In this document: positions 29,433-38,742 of the stretch, piece after piece
Layout of the letters: each line of letters starts with the position of its first letter
How positions within the stretch are numbered: position 1 is the first letter of the stretch
Assembly: GCF_020510565.1 (NCBI RefSeq)
Contig: NZ_CP075189.1
Location: 1,472,501-1,536,500 of the forward strand
Direction of reading: 5' to 3'
DNA from: Ferribacterium limneticum
GTDB lineage: Bacteria; Pseudomonadota; Gammaproteobacteria; Burkholderiales; Rhodocyclaceae
Length of the DNA: 64,000 bases
Notes under the pieces: generated by a model
Told to the model about the DNA's origin: nothing
What the model saw: only the letters and a program-made list of their open reading frames with translations
Database searches by the model: none
Translations under genes and position numbers: made by a program

Positions 29433-31259
29433 TTATTGCCCGCGCAGAAACAGTTTGTCGAGATCGTTGAGTGACAGTTCCGTCCAGGTCGGTCGGCCGT
29501 GGTTGCATTGGCCGGCGCGTTCGGTCTCTTCCATCTGGCGAAGCAGGGCGTTCATTTCGGGGACGGTGAGCAGGCGGCGGGCGCGGACGGCGCCGTGGCA
29601 GGCCATGGTGGCGAGCAGTTCGTTGCGTCGGGCGGTGGCGAGCTGGGTGATGCCGTGTTCGCGCAGTTCGGCGATCAGCGATTTGGCCAGGGCGGCGGGG
29701 TCGCCGGATTGGAGCAGGGCGGGGACGGCACGCACGCCGAGTTGATTCGGGCCGAGCGGGGCGATCTGGAAGCCGAGATCGGCCAGCGCCTCGGCGTGTT
29801 CTTCGACGGCCGCGATGTCGAGCGGATCGGCCGAGAAGACGGCCGGGATGAGCAGCGCCTGCGTGGCGATCTGGCGGTTGTCAAAGGCGTTTTTGAGTTT
29901 TTCGTAGAGGATGCGCTCATGCGCCGCGTGCATGTCGATGAGGATCAGGCCGCGGGCGTTCTGGGCCAGGATGTAGATGCCGTGGAGCTGGGCGAGGGCG
30001 TAGCCGAGCGGCGGGCCGGCGCTGTCGGGCGGCGGGCTGTCAATGCCACGGTCAACCGGAAAATTGGGCTGAAATTGAAATGTCGTGGCCGGGCTGGCGG
30101 ACGATGGCGTGACCTGTTGCGCGGCGCGGGCGAAGGCGAGGTAGGCGGCAGCTGCCGGTTCGGCGACGCCGAGGCTGCCTTGATGACGGAGTGGCGGGGC
30201 GTATTCGAAATTTGGCCGATTTTCCGGGTTGACCGTGGAAGTCTCGCGTTCGACCAGCGCCGGGGCGGCTTCGGCCTGAACGGGCGCGGCCAGCGTGCGC
30301 TGGATGGCGTGGAAGACGAACTGGTGCATGGCGCGCGAATCGCGGAAGCGGACTTCGGTCTTGGCCGGATGCACATTGACGTCGACCAGCGCCGGGTCGA
30401 TGTTGACGAACAGGCAGACGGCTGGCTGGCGGCTGCCGTGCAGCACGTCGCGGTAGGCTTCGCGGAGGGCGTGGCTGATGATCTTGTCGCGCACGAAACG
30501 GCCGTTGACGAAGACGTACTGGCCGTCCTTGGCATCGGTGGCGCGCGTCGGGTCGATGGCGAAACCGACGATGGACAACGGTCCGGCGCCGGCATCGACA
30601 GCGCGGGCGGCGCCGAGGAAATCGTCGCCGAGGATGTCGGCAATGCGCCGCGGCGCATCGGCGGGGGCTAGCTGGAACAGGTTGCGGCCGTTGTGGGTCA
30701 GGCTGATCGCGACATCCGGCCGGGTCAGGGCCAAACGCCGTACGGCGTCGGCGCAGTGGGCAAATTCGGTGCTTTCCGACTTCAAAAACTTGCGGCGGGC
30801 CGGCGTGTTGAAATAGAGGTCGCGCATTTCGACGACGGTGCCGGCCATCAAGGCGGCCGGTTCGGGTTCCGCATCGGGCTCGCCTTTTAATTTCCAGGCA
30901 TGCGCCGCACCGCGTTCGCGGCTGGTAATGCTCAGCCGGGCAACAGAAGCCACCGAAGCCAGCGCCTCGCCACGAAAGCCAAGCGTGCCGACGCGCTCAA
31001 GGTCGTCGAGGCTGGAAATCTTCGACGTGGCATGCCGGGTCAGCGCCAGCGCCAGTTCATCTTTCGCAATGCCGCAACCATCGTCCGTGATGCGGATCAG
31101 CTTGACGCCGCCTTCCTCCAGATGCACCTGGATCGCCTTGCTGCCGGCGTCGAGACTGTTTTCGAGGAGTTCCTTGAGGACGGAGGCGGGTCTTTCAACC
31201 ACTTCGCCAGCGGCAATCTGGCTGATCAGCAGGTCGGGGAGGCGGGCAATAGTCGGCAT
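29433..31259 (-). CDS. mutL: DNA mismatch repair protein MutL (endonuclease type)
   Basis: 608-aa mismatch repair ATPase. The N-terminal GHKL domain has [28 protein letters not shown] and [12 protein letters not shown]. The C-terminal domain carries [14 protein letters not shown], which fits the DQHAxxExxxxE endonuclease motif, plus ACHGAVRA and CNHGRPTW, as in organisms without MutH. The variable linker (about residues 335-430) contains two copies of the window-wide repeat in opposite orientation, 160 bp apart, both kept in frame. The start at 31259 gives [11 protein letters not shown]. Confidence 0.96.
   Translation of the reverse strand: MPTIARLPDLLISQIAAGEVVERPASVLKELLENSLDAGSKAIQVHLEEGGVKLIRITDDGCGIAKDELALALTRHATSKISSLDDLERVGTLGFRGEALASVASVARLSITSRERGAAHAWKLKGEPDAEPEPAALMAGTVVEMRDLYFNTPARRKFLKSESTEFAHCADAVRRLALTRPDVAISLTHNGRNLFQLAPADAPRRIADILGDDFLGAARAVDAGAGPLSIVGFAIDPTRATDAKDGQYVFVNGRFVRDKIISHALREAYRDVLHGSRQPAVCLFVNIDPALVDVNVHPAKTEVRFRDSRAMHQFVFHAIQRTLAAPVQAEAAPALVERETSTVNPENRPNFEYAPPLRHQGSLGVAEPAAAAYLAFARAAQQVTPSSASPATTFQFQPNFPVDRGIDSPPPDSAGPPLGYALAQLHGIYILAQNARGLILIDMHAAHERILYEKLKNAFDNRQIATQALLIPAVFSADPLDIAAVEEHAEALADLGFQIAPLGPNQLGVRAVPALLQSGDPAALAKSLIAELREHGITQLATARRNELLATMACHGAVRARRLLTVPEMNALLRQMEETERAGQCNHGRPTWTELSLNDLDKLFLRGQ
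30041..30083 (-). repeat. Dispersed repeat copy 1 inside mutL (sense)
   Basis: Minus-strand reading is TTTCAATTTCAGCCCAATTT followed by TCCGGTTGACCGTGGC. In the MutL frame it encodes [14 protein letters not shown] in the interdomain linker. Confidence 0.9.
30201..30247 (+). repeat. Dispersed repeat copy 2 inside mutL (antisense)
   Basis: GTATTCGAAATTTGGCCGAT followed by TTTCCGGGTTGACCGTGGAA, with the extra G seen in other antisense coding copies. Read on the mutL strand it gives [14 protein letters not shown]. Confidence 0.9.
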
Positions 31260-31302
31260 CGGCGCATTATAATGCGCCGTCATTCAAACCCCGGCGCCCC
31301 GC

Positions 31303-31944
31303 ATGGAACTCCTGACCCAATTCATCGAAATCGTCCTCCATCTCGACAAGCATCTGGCCATCATGGTTCAGCAGTACGGCTTGTGGATTTACGGCATCCT
31401 GTTCTTCATCATTTTCTCGGAGACTGGTTTTGTCGTATTGCCCTTTCTGCCGGGCGATTCGCTGCTTTTCGTGGCCGGTGCGCTGGCCGCCATCGGCGAG
31501 GGGGGCATGGATATCTTTACGCTGATGGGTGTGCTGATTGCTGCGGCGGTGCTCGGCAACACGGTCAATTACCAGATCGGCCGCTTCCTTGGGCCCAAGG
31601 TTTTCCACTGGGAAAACTCGCGTTTCTTCAACCGCGACGCGCTGATCAAGACGCACGCCTTCTATGAAAAACATGGCGGCAAGACGTTGATCATTTCGCG
31701 CTTCCTGCCGCTGTTCCGCACCTTCGCGCCCTTTGTTGCCGGCATTGGCTCGATGACCTACGCCCGTTTCACGCTATTCAACCTGATCGGCGCCGTTGGC
31801 TGGGTCGTTTCGCTGTGTCTGGCCGGCTACTGGCTGGGCAACATGCCGTGGGTCAAGGCCAATCTGTCGGTCATCATCATCGGCATCATCATTTCCTCGC
31901 TCATTCCCATCGGCTGGGGCTACCTCAAGAGCAAGGAAGCCTGA
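31303..31944 (+). CDS. DedA family membrane protein
   Basis: 213-aa inner-membrane protein with the DedA/SNARE-associated domain: SETGFVVLPFLPGDSLLFVAGALAA and the later GGKTLIISRFLPLFRTFAPFVAG. DedA proteins are lipid scramblase-like transporters, several of which recycle undecaprenyl phosphate. Divergent from mutL with a 43-bp gap. Its stop overlaps the start of the next gene (TGATG). Confidence 0.9.
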   Translation: MELLTQFIEIVLHLDKHLAIMVQQYGLWIYGILFFIIFSETGFVVLPFLPGDSLLFVAGALAAIGEGGMDIFTLMGVLIAAAVLGNTVNYQIGRFLGPKVFHWENSRFFNRDALIKTHAFYEKHGGKTLIISRFLPLFRTFAPFVAGIGSMTYARFTLFNLIGAVGWVVSLCLAGYWLGNMPWVKANLSVIIIGIIISSLIPIGWGYLKSKEA

Positions 31945-32648
31945 TGCGCTGGCTGGCCGTCATCCTTGTGCTGGTGCTGGCGGCCTGTACGACGAAGATG
32001 GACAAGGCCGGCCGGACGGAATCCACGGTCGACCCGAAATATCTGCTCAAATCGGAAGTCGACCGCATCGCCGACACCAATCGTGCCGAGGTGGTCACTG
32101 GCCTGCTGCTGATCGCCGACAAGCTCTACAAGCGCAATCCGAAGGAATGGAAGAAGAGTGGCGCCGTGAGTCGTGAAGCGGCAGTCGAGCGCCTGCGCCA
32201 ACGCCAGTTCCGCAGCTGGCCGGAGTTCAGCGGTTTGCGCGAAGGCGCGGTGGCTTCGCTGGCCTTCACCGAGGTTTATGCCGGCGACCGCGTCATGGCG
32301 CTGATGTTCGGGCTGCTCGGCATGGTCGACGCTGCCTTCGAGCACAAGGACGAGTTCTACATCCTCGACAGCCTCAACGAAATGAAGCTCTACAACAGCG
32401 CCCGCAACATGGATATCGCCATCTGGAAGCTCGGCCACGACCGCAACGCGGCCGGCGAGCTCTTCCTGCTCTCGAACGAGCTCGACCCGGCCAACCGCAA
32501 CCTGTCGTACGAGCGCGAATTCGGCCGCGTCATGGGCCTGCTCGATTTCATGGCCAAGGTCGTTGCCGACCGCAATGGCCGCACTTTTTCCCGGCTGAGC
32601 CAGTCCGTGGCCAGCGCCATCTTTTTACCCGTGAGTTTTTTGAAATGA
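31944..32648 (+). CDS. Hypothetical lipoprotein
   Basis: 234 aa. A short signal peptide with lipobox (VLVLAACTT, Cys near residue 14) precedes a helical domain of about 215 residues with no recognised family (LREGAVASLAFTEVYAGDRVMALMFGLLGMVDAAFEHKDEF). It overlaps the DedA stop and the purN start, so it is co-translated with both, suggesting an envelope role. Confidence 0.75.
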   Translation: MRWLAVILVLVLAACTTKMDKAGRTESTVDPKYLLKSEVDRIADTNRAEVVTGLLLIADKLYKRNPKEWKKSGAVSREAAVERLRQRQFRSWPEFSGLREGAVASLAFTEVYAGDRVMALMFGLLGMVDAAFEHKDEFYILDSLNEMKLYNSARNMDIAIWKLGHDRNAAGELFLLSNELDPANRNLSYEREFGRVMGLLDFMAKVVADRNGRTFSRLSQSVASAIFLPVSFLK

Positions 32649-33292
32649 AGAGAATCGTCATCCTGATTTCCGGTCGTGGCAGCAACATGGAGGCGTTGAT
32701 CGCCGCCCGCGACGCCGGAACGCTGCCCGTTAACATCGTCGCCGTGATCAGCAACCGGGTCGAGGCCGAGGGCCTGGAAACCGCGGCAAAATCGGGCATC
32801 ACGACGCACTTCATCAATCACAAGGCCTTTGCCGGGCGCGAGGCTTTCGATAGCCGGCTGGCCGAATGCATCGACGAATTCGAGCCGGATCTCGTCGTCC
32901 TTGCCGGTTTCATGCGCATTTTGTCCGACAGCTTCGTGCGTCATTACGAAGGCCGGCTCATCAACATCCACCCCTCGCTGCTACCGTCCTTCCCCGGCCT
33001 GCACACGCACCAGCGGGCGCTTGACGAAGGCGTGCGCATCCACGGCTGCACCGTGCATTTCGTCACGCCGGCTCTTGATCACGGCCCGGTCATCATCCAG
33101 GCCGCCGTGCCGGTGCTCGATGGCGACGACGAGGCCAGCCTGTCGGCCCGCGTCCTGCGCCAAGAACACATTGTTTACCCGCAAGCCGTGCGCTGGTTTG
33201 TCGAAGACAAATTGACGCTGGAAAACGGTCGCGTCCGGATCGCCGCCGAACTGGCCGAACCGCCTGTGCTGATCTCTCCCGAAATCCGCTGA
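32645..33292 (+). CDS. purN: Phosphoribosylglycinamide formyltransferase
   Basis: 215-aa enzyme that formylates GAR with 10-formyl-THF in purine synthesis. ISGRGSNMEALI at the N-terminus, the catalytic NIHPSLLPSFPGLHTHQRAL and GCTVHFVTPALDHGPVI are all present. Overlaps the lipoprotein gene by 4 bp. Confidence 0.96.
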   Translation: MKRIVILISGRGSNMEALIAARDAGTLPVNIVAVISNRVEAEGLETAAKSGITTHFINHKAFAGREAFDSRLAECIDEFEPDLVVLAGFMRILSDSFVRHYEGRLINIHPSLLPSFPGLHTHQRALDEGVRIHGCTVHFVTPALDHGPVIIQAAVPVLDGDDEASLSARVLRQEHIVYPQAVRWFVEDKLTLENGRVRIAAELAEPPVLISPEIR

Positions 33293-33298
33293 CTGGTT

Positions 33299-34252
33299 GT
33301 GCCGCTCGCCCTCGTCATCGCGCTCGCCGCTTCGCTCGGCATTCATGCCGCAGCGCTGTTCGGCACCGATGTCGAGATTTTCGGCGGGGTGGATGAGCCG
33401 GTTCCCCTGCGCGCCGAGTTGCAGCCGCCACCGCCGCCGGCGGCCGAACAGAAACCAGTCGTCAAACCCCGCCCGAAACCGGCCAAGCCAGCCCCTCTGG
33501 CCACCGCCAAGCCGTCGCCATCGGTCGAAACCGTGGCCCCGGCGGCGGAAACCAAGCCTTCCGAATTTGCCCCGAATTTGCCGTCGACCGTGGCAAAGCC
33601 GGCGCCGGAGCCGGCCAGGCCCCTGCTGCCGGCCAAAGGCCGCATGCGTTTCGTCATCTTCTACGGCACCCAGGGTTTTCAGATCGGCCGCGCCGAACAC
33701 AGTTGGGAATTCACCGAGGACGGCCGTTACCGGCTGACCGGCATGACCGAAACCATCGGCCTGGTCGCCCTCTTCAAGCCGCTCGTCTTCGAGAACGAAA
33801 GCAGCGGTAGGCTCGTTGCTGGCGGCCTGCAACCCGAAACCTACCGGACGCGCAAGAATGGTAAGGACGCCAACGAAAACGCCGATTTCGACTGGTCGAC
33901 CGCCGAAGTCCGCCTGTCGCGCAGCGGCGCCGTGCAGCCGATAACCACCGGTGCCCTGGACATCCTGTCGCTCAACTACCAGCTTGCCTACCTGCGCCAG
34001 CCGGAAGGCGGCACGACGGTCGGCGTCGTCACCGGCAAGAAATACGACCGTTTCGCCCTCGATTCACTGGGCGAAGAGGAAATCGACATCCCGGCCGGCC
34101 ATTTCCGCACCCTGCATCTGCGCGCCATGGGTGATACGGTGACCGAAATCTGGATTGCCCTCGACCGTCACCGCCTACCGGTTAAAATTCGCTACACCGA
34201 TAAAAAAGGCGACATTTTCGAGCAAGTCGCGACTGAAATAGGATCACCATGA
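33299..34252 (+). CDS. DUF3108 domain protein
   Basis: 317 aa beginning with a GTG. An N-terminal membrane/signal segment (LALVIALAASLGIHAAALFG) and a Pro/Ala/Lys-rich linker (about 35-115) precede the DUF3108 beta-rich domain (FVIFYGTQGFQIGRAEHSWEF... EIWIALDRHRLPVKIRYTDKKGD). Probably envelope-located; function unknown. A degenerate repeat-like stretch sits in the linker (33563-33600). It overlaps the methyltransferase gene by 4 bp. Confidence 0.85.
   Translation: MPLALVIALAASLGIHAAALFGTDVEIFGGVDEPVPLRAELQPPPPPAAEQKPVVKPRPKPAKPAPLATAKPSPSVETVAPAAETKPSEFAPNLPSTVAKPAPEPARPLLPAKGRMRFVIFYGTQGFQIGRAEHSWEFTEDGRYRLTGMTETIGLVALFKPLVFENESSGRLVAGGLQPETYRTRKNGKDANENADFDWSTAEVRLSRSGAVQPITTGALDILSLNYQLAYLRQPEGGTTVGVVTGKKYDRFALDSLGEEEIDIPAGHFRTLHLRAMGDTVTEIWIALDRHRLPVKIRYTDKKGDIFEQVATEIGSP
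33563..33600 (+). repeat. Degenerate dispersed-repeat-like stretch in the DUF3108 linker
   Basis: GAATTTGCCCCGAATTT followed by GCCGTCGACCGTGGCA. The core has the CGTCGACCGT variant also seen in soxD. Weak member. Confidence 0.4.
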
Positions 34253-35511
34253 AAGCCCGCTTCACACCCGCCCTGTTTGCCCACGCCGAAGCCGTTCTCG
34301 GCCTGCTGCTGCGCTTCGATTATCCGGCCGACGCTGTCGTTTCGCGCTATTTCCGCGAGCATCGTGAGCTCGGCCATGCCGACCGCGCTTTCGTCGCCGA
34401 AACGGTGTTTGCCGTCCTGCGTCGCGGTCGTAGCCTCGAAGCGCGTTGCGCCGGCAAGCTCTCTGACCGTCGCCGCCTGCTCGCTGCATTGGCCGTGACG
34501 CGCGGCTGGAGCCAGCGCGAACTGGCCCCTGTCCTCAAGGCCAGCGAAGAAGAATGGCTGGCCGCCGCCAAGGCCATGCCGGAAGCCGACTTTCCGCCGT
34601 CCGTCCGCTGCGACCTGCCGGACTGGCTGTACAACCGTCTCGAAGCCCAGTTCGGCGCCGACGAAACGCTGGCCCTGGCCCACGGCCTCAACCAGCCGGC
34701 CCCGCTCGACCTGCGCGTCAATACGCTCAAAGCCAACCGCGAAGAAGTGCTGGCCAAGCTGGCCGCCGACGACATCGCCGCCATGCCCGGCCCGCTCTCG
34801 CCCATCGCCGTTCGCCTGCGCGACAAGCCGGCGCTGGCCAAACACCCGCTGTTCATCGAAGGTGCCGTCGAGGTCCAGGACGAAGGCAGCCAGCTGCTCG
34901 GCTTCCTGCTCGAGCCGAAGCGCGGCGAAATGGTCGTCGATTTCTGCGCCGGCGCCGGCGGCAAGACGCTGCTGCTCGGCGCCCTGATGCGCAATACCGG
35001 CCGGCTCTACGCTTACGACGTTTCCGACAAACGCCTGGCCAACCTCAAGCCACGGCTGGCCCGTTCCGGCCTGTCCAACGTCCATCCGGCCCGCATCGAG
35101 CACGAGCGCGACACCAAGATCAAGCGTCTGGCCGGCAAGGCTGACCGCGTGCTGGTCGATGCGCCGTGTTCCGGCCTCGGCACGCTGCGCCGCAACCCCG
35201 ACCTGAAATGGCGTCAGGATGAGGCTTCGGTGGCCGAACTGACCGTCAAGCAATTGTCGATTCTCGAAGCGGCTTCGACCATGGTCCGCCCCGGCGGCCG
35301 TCTGGTTTATGCCACCTGCAGCCTGTTGACCGCAGAAAACGACGACATCGTCGCCGCGTTCCTGGCCAAGCATCCTGATTTCACGCTGGTTCCGGCCTCG
35401 GCCATTCTCGCCAAGCAAGGCATCGCCTTCGACGGTGACCTGCTGCGTCTGCTGCCCAACCAGCACAACACCGACGGCTTCTTTGCCGCGGCGCTGGAAA
35501 AGAAGGCATGA
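34249..35511 (+). CDS. RsmB/NOP family RNA (cytosine-5) methyltransferase
   Basis: 420-aa SAM-dependent methyltransferase. The SAM site is VVDFCAGAGGKTLLLGALM (about residues 226-245). The two catalytic cysteines are in DAPCSGLGTLRRNPDLKW and YATCSLLTAEND. An N-terminal NusB-like region of about 140 residues is present, so it is RsmB-like, but the target RNA position cannot be assigned from sequence. Its stop codon forms one end of the inverted repeat described at 35511-35749. Confidence 0.88.
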   Translation: MKARFTPALFAHAEAVLGLLLRFDYPADAVVSRYFREHRELGHADRAFVAETVFAVLRRGRSLEARCAGKLSDRRRLLAALAVTRGWSQRELAPVLKASEEEWLAAAKAMPEADFPPSVRCDLPDWLYNRLEAQFGADETLALAHGLNQPAPLDLRVNTLKANREEVLAKLAADDIAAMPGPLSPIAVRLRDKPALAKHPLFIEGAVEVQDEGSQLLGFLLEPKRGEMVVDFCAGAGGKTLLLGALMRNTGRLYAYDVSDKRLANLKPRLARSGLSNVHPARIEHERDTKIKRLAGKADRVLVDAPCSGLGTLRRNPDLKWRQDEASVAELTVKQLSILEAASTMVRPGGRLVYATCSLLTAENDDIVAAFLAKHPDFTLVPASAILAKQGIAFDGDLLRLLPNQHNTDGFFAAALEKKA

Positions 35512-35749
35512 TCCTTGAAACCTCAGTTGACCGCTCACCCATCCTTGACCGGCCGCATGAACACTGATTTTTGTGCCTTCGAAGTGATTAACCCATCGGG
35601 TGGCAACGCTACGCGGCCGCTGGCACGTCTGGCCGGGCGTCTGGCTTTGTCGCTTCTCCTTGCAGGCACGAGCCTGCAGCGTCGTCGCTTCGCGCCGGCC
35701 ATCCCGTCCAAACGCGCCATCATCCGCGTCCAACCGAGGTTTCAAGGAT
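35511..35749. repeat. 235-bp intergenic element bounded by perfect inverted repeats
   Basis: ATCCTTGAAACCTC at 35511-35524 is the exact reverse complement of GAGGTTTCAAGGAT at 35736-35749, and the match continues (GTTG/CAAC) after one mismatch. The arms include the last base of one stop codon and the first two of the mscS start. Inside is a second perfect hairpin TGCAGGC-ACGA-GCCTGCA (35661-35678). The short open reading frames inside do not look like proteins. It is either a MITE-like element or a regulatory leader able to hide the mscS start. Confidence 0.7.
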
Positions 35750-37028
35750 GAGCGAGAAAAGCCAGGCCCTGCGCCTGATCAACGACCTCGTCGCGGATTT
35801 TCGCGATCCGGATTTCGTTTGGCAGGTGGTCGCGCTGGTCGCCTGCATCGGCCTCGCCGCGCTGATCGCCCACTGGTGGCGCGGCCGTCGTACCGAAGGC
35901 GAAGGGCGGCTGTCCGATGCCAGCTCCCGTCTGGCCTTCCCGCTCACCGGCATGGTGCTGACCGGCATCGCCATCGCCACGCTCGGTTCGCTCATTCACG
36001 TCAATCTGCTCAAGCTGGCCATGCCGCTGCTCGGCTCGATGGCGCTGGTGCGCAGCGTCATTTTCGTGCTCCGTCAGGCTTTCCCGCGGGCGACCTGGCT
36101 GACCGCTTGGGAACGCATCATCGCGGCCACCGTCTGGGGCTGGCTGGCGCTCTACATCACCGATCTGGCGCCCTTCGTCATCGAGGCCATGGAGTCGGTG
36201 GAGTTTCACATCGGCAAGCAGCACATCGATTTGTGGACCGTGCTGCGCGGCATTGCGACCATTTTCCTGACCGTCGTTTTCGCGCTGTGGATCGCCGGCG
36301 TCATTGAAGCCAGGCTGATGCGCGTCCAGACCATCGACGCCAACCTGCGCATCGTCGGAGTGCGCGTCGCCAAGGCCGGCCTGACCGTCATCGCCATCCT
36401 GGCCAGCCTGGGGCTGGTCGGCATCGACATGACGGCGCTCTCGGTATTCACCGGCGCGCTCGGCGTCGGTCTTGGTTTCGGCCTGCAGAAGATCGCCAGC
36501 AATTACGTTTCCGGCTTCATCATCCTGCTCGACCGCTCGATCCGCATCGGCAATGTCGTCCAGGTCGGCACCGATGCCGGCGAGGTGACGCAGATCACGA
36601 CCCGCTACACCGTGCTCAAGAACCCGGGTGGCAGCGAGTTCATTGTGCCGAACGAAACGCTGATCAGCAGCACGGTGCAGAACCAGACCTATTCCAACGC
36701 CCAGTTGCGCCTGACGACCAGCGTTGGCGTCGCTTACGACAGCGATCTCGATCTGGCCGCCCGCCTGATGACCGAAGCCGCCGCCGCTCAGGAACGCGTC
36801 CTGGCCGACCCGCCGCCCAAAGTTTTCCTGACCCAGTTTGCCGACAGCAGCATCAACCTGGAACTCGGCTTCTGGATCGACGACCCCGAAAAAGGCAAGG
36901 GCAATGTCATCTCCGACATCAACTTCGCCATCTGGCGCGCCTTCAAGGAAAACGGCGTTTCCATTCCCTTCCCGCAGCGCGAAGTCCGCATCCTCAACGA
37001 AACGCAAGCGCCCGTCGCCAGCGCATGA
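35748..37028 (+). CDS. MscS family mechanosensitive channel
   Basis: 426-aa inner-membrane protein with about five membrane segments. The pore helix region is TALSVFTGALGVGLGFGLQKIASNYVSGFIILLDRSIRIG, followed by the MscS beta domain (VVQVGTDAGEVTQITTRYTVLKNPGGSEFIVPNETLISS) and the alpha/beta C-terminal domain. Protects against hypo-osmotic shock. Its SD/start region lies in the right arm of the inverted repeat above, so it may be translationally controlled. Confidence 0.9.
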   Translation: MSEKSQALRLINDLVADFRDPDFVWQVVALVACIGLAALIAHWWRGRRTEGEGRLSDASSRLAFPLTGMVLTGIAIATLGSLIHVNLLKLAMPLLGSMALVRSVIFVLRQAFPRATWLTAWERIIAATVWGWLALYITDLAPFVIEAMESVEFHIGKQHIDLWTVLRGIATIFLTVVFALWIAGVIEARLMRVQTIDANLRIVGVRVAKAGLTVIAILASLGLVGIDMTALSVFTGALGVGLGFGLQKIASNYVSGFIILLDRSIRIGNVVQVGTDAGEVTQITTRYTVLKNPGGSEFIVPNETLISSTVQNQTYSNAQLRLTTSVGVAYDSDLDLAARLMTEAAAAQERVLADPPPKVFLTQFADSSINLELGFWIDDPEKGKGNVISDINFAIWRAFKENGVSIPFPQREVRILNETQAPVASA

Positions 37029-37029
37029 A

Positions 37030-37056
37030 AAATGGCGCGGGGTGAGCGCGCCATTT
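37030..37056 (+). terminator. Terminator after mscS
   Basis: Perfect 10-bp arms AAATGGCGCG/CGCGCCATTT around a 7-base loop. The T-rich run that follows is the start of the adjacent dispersed repeat. Confidence 0.7.
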
Positions 37057-37095
37057 CAATTTTGGTCAAAATTTCCGGTTGACCGTGGAAGTCTG
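37051..37095 (+). repeat. Dispersed repeat copy after mscS
   Basis: CCATTTCAATTTTGGTCAAA followed by ATTTCCGGTTGACCGTGGAA. It abuts the mscS terminator, so the AT half doubles as the terminator tail. Confidence 0.92.
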
Positions 37096-37112
37096 GTTCC
37101 GGAACGAGAGGG

Positions 37113-37265
37113 CTAGCTGAGCAGCATCATTTGCCGCTCGTAGTTGCGCAACAGGCGTTCCTTCCGTTGCTGGTCGAAAGCCTTGCTGGCGTGGGCAATG
37201 CGCTGCCCGAGCTTGTCCAGTTTGAAAAACTTCTTGAGTTTGCGCTTCGTCTTTTCCATCGTCAT
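37113..37265 (-). CDS. Small basic protein (50 aa)
   Basis: MTMEKTKRKLKKFFKLDKLG... is a highly basic, helical small protein (Lys/Arg-rich). A GGAGAC site lies right before the ATG, which supports translation. No family recognised. Convergent with mscS. Confidence 0.55.
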   Translation of the reverse strand: MTMEKTKRKLKKFFKLDKLGQRIAHASKAFDQQRKERLLRNYERQMMLLS

Positions 37266-37363
37266 GTCTCCGTTGGGGGGTGAGGACGAATTCACTTTAT
37301 CGGGCGCGGCCAGCAGCGTCTGTGGTGGTCGTTTGCATAATTTGTAACCAATGCTGACGCCGT

Positions 37364-38092
37364 TCAGAACAGCGTCGTCGCCCGCACCCAGGCATCCGGC
37401 AGCACGCCCACCACCTGCGCTTCCAGCCATTTGTCGGCACCGGACAGGATGGCGATGCCGGTCAGCAGGATGATCACGCCGAAGGCCTTCTTGATCCCGT
37501 CGATGCGCTGCAACACCCAGCCGCGCGCTGCATTGAAGCCCTTGCGCGAAGCGTAGGCCACGGCGACCAGCGGAATCGCCGCACCAATGCCGAACAAGCC
37601 AAGAATCACCCCACCGCGCAGCGCACCGCCCTCGCTGGCAACCAGCGTCAGCGCCGAGGCGAGCAAGGGGCCGGAACACGGGCTCCAGACCAGACCGAGC
37701 ACGCCGCCGAGGAGCAGGGCGCCGCCCAGCGAGCCGCCGTCGAGCTTGGCCGAAGCCGCATTGGCGCTCGACGCGATGGGCAGCATCCATTCGGTGAAAC
37801 GGCGATTGAGCACCGGCACCAGCATGACGAGGCCGAAGGTGATCAACATCCAGGCGCCGAACAGCCGCACGCTGTCCGAATCGATGCCAAGCGCCGGGCC
37901 GAGGGCGCCGAGGACGATGCCGATCAGCGCAAACGAAATCGCCATGCCGGCGCCCATGGCCAGCGGCGCCAGCCGGTTGGCCTGCACGGCGCCGCCGAGG
38001 ACCAGCGGCAGGATGGGGAAAACGCAGGGGGAGAGTGTCGTCAAACTGCCGGCGACCAGGCTCAGCCCGAGGTGGGCGAGGGGAATGTCCAT
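37364..38092 (-). CDS. CcdA/DsbD-type membrane thiol transporter
   Basis: 242-aa inner-membrane protein with six membrane segments. The two redox-active cysteines are in TLSPCVFPILPLVLGG near residue 22 and LVWSPCSGPLLASAL near residue 135, the CcdA/DsbD-beta pattern that carries electrons from cytosolic thioredoxin to the periplasm. A periplasmic thioredoxin gene ends 5 bp upstream on the same strand and is the likely partner. Confidence 0.88.
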   Translation of the reverse strand: MDIPLAHLGLSLVAGSLTTLSPCVFPILPLVLGGAVQANRLAPLAMGAGMAISFALIGIVLGALGPALGIDSDSVRLFGAWMLITFGLVMLVPVLNRRFTEWMLPIASSANAASAKLDGGSLGGALLLGGVLGLVWSPCSGPLLASALTLVASEGGALRGGVILGLFGIGAAIPLVAVAYASRKGFNAARGWVLQRIDGIKKAFGVIILLTGIAILSGADKWLEAQVVGVLPDAWVRATTLF

Positions 38093-38097
38093 GGCGC

Positions 38098-38478
38098 TTA
38101 CTTCGCGCTATCAAGCACGGCGCGCAACGGCGCCGGGTCGGTCTCGCCGGCCAGTCGCCCGGTTTCCTTGCTGCCCTTGTAGACAATCACCGTCGATTGC
38201 GTGCGCACGCCAAGCTGGCGCTTGAGTTCGCGCTCCTTGTCGTAATTGACGATGAGCAGCGTGCCGGGCACCGCGGCATCGCCCTTCCAGCCGTTGAACA
38301 CCTTTTCCTGGGCGCGGCAGGTCGGGCACCAGTCAGCGTGGAAATGCAGCGCCACCGCTTCGCCGGCCTTCTGTTTGGCGGCGAGGGTTTCCGGCGAGTA
38401 GGGCTGGATGTCGAGCGCGAAGGCGAGGCTGGCGGCGGCCGCCAGGGCGAGGCCGGCGAGAAGCTGGATGGTTTTCAT
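38098..38478 (-). CDS. Periplasmic thioredoxin-fold protein
   Basis: 126 aa with a signal peptide (MKTIQLLAGLALAAAASLAFA) and a thioredoxin fold whose active site is HADWCPTCRAQEKVF. It probably receives electrons from the CcdA-like protein encoded just downstream to reduce periplasmic disulfides, for example in cytochrome c maturation. The start at 38478 gives the best signal peptide. Confidence 0.85.
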   Translation of the reverse strand: MKTIQLLAGLALAAAASLAFALDIQPYSPETLAAKQKAGEAVALHFHADWCPTCRAQEKVFNGWKGDAAVPGTLLIVNYDKERELKRQLGVRTQSTVIVYKGSKETGRLAGETDPAPLRAVLDSAK

Positions 38479-38742
38479 GATTATTCTCCGTTGAGGTGGG
38501 GTAATCATTAGTCGCCGGGGTGGCGAAAAACTTACAGCTCAACGGGGAATGATTGAGGAGCGGGGAATACGTGCTGCTGGTTGCCGGGGCGCATCCGGGG
38601 TGAATTGCTCAAGGGTGCCCATTCCGGCCGTAGCCACTATTGGAAAGCGGTCACTCAGAACGTTCAAAATCACCGGCCTACGCGGCTTTTCGTTCAGTTC
38701 CAGTGCATGGCAGGGTTAGGTGCCATTTCTCCATAGTTAGGA

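Noticed and set aside
35515..35751. 78-aa frame between the methyltransferase gene and mscS
   Set aside because: It lies fully inside the inverted-repeat element, overlaps the mscS start, and its product is Arg/Ala-rich without family features.
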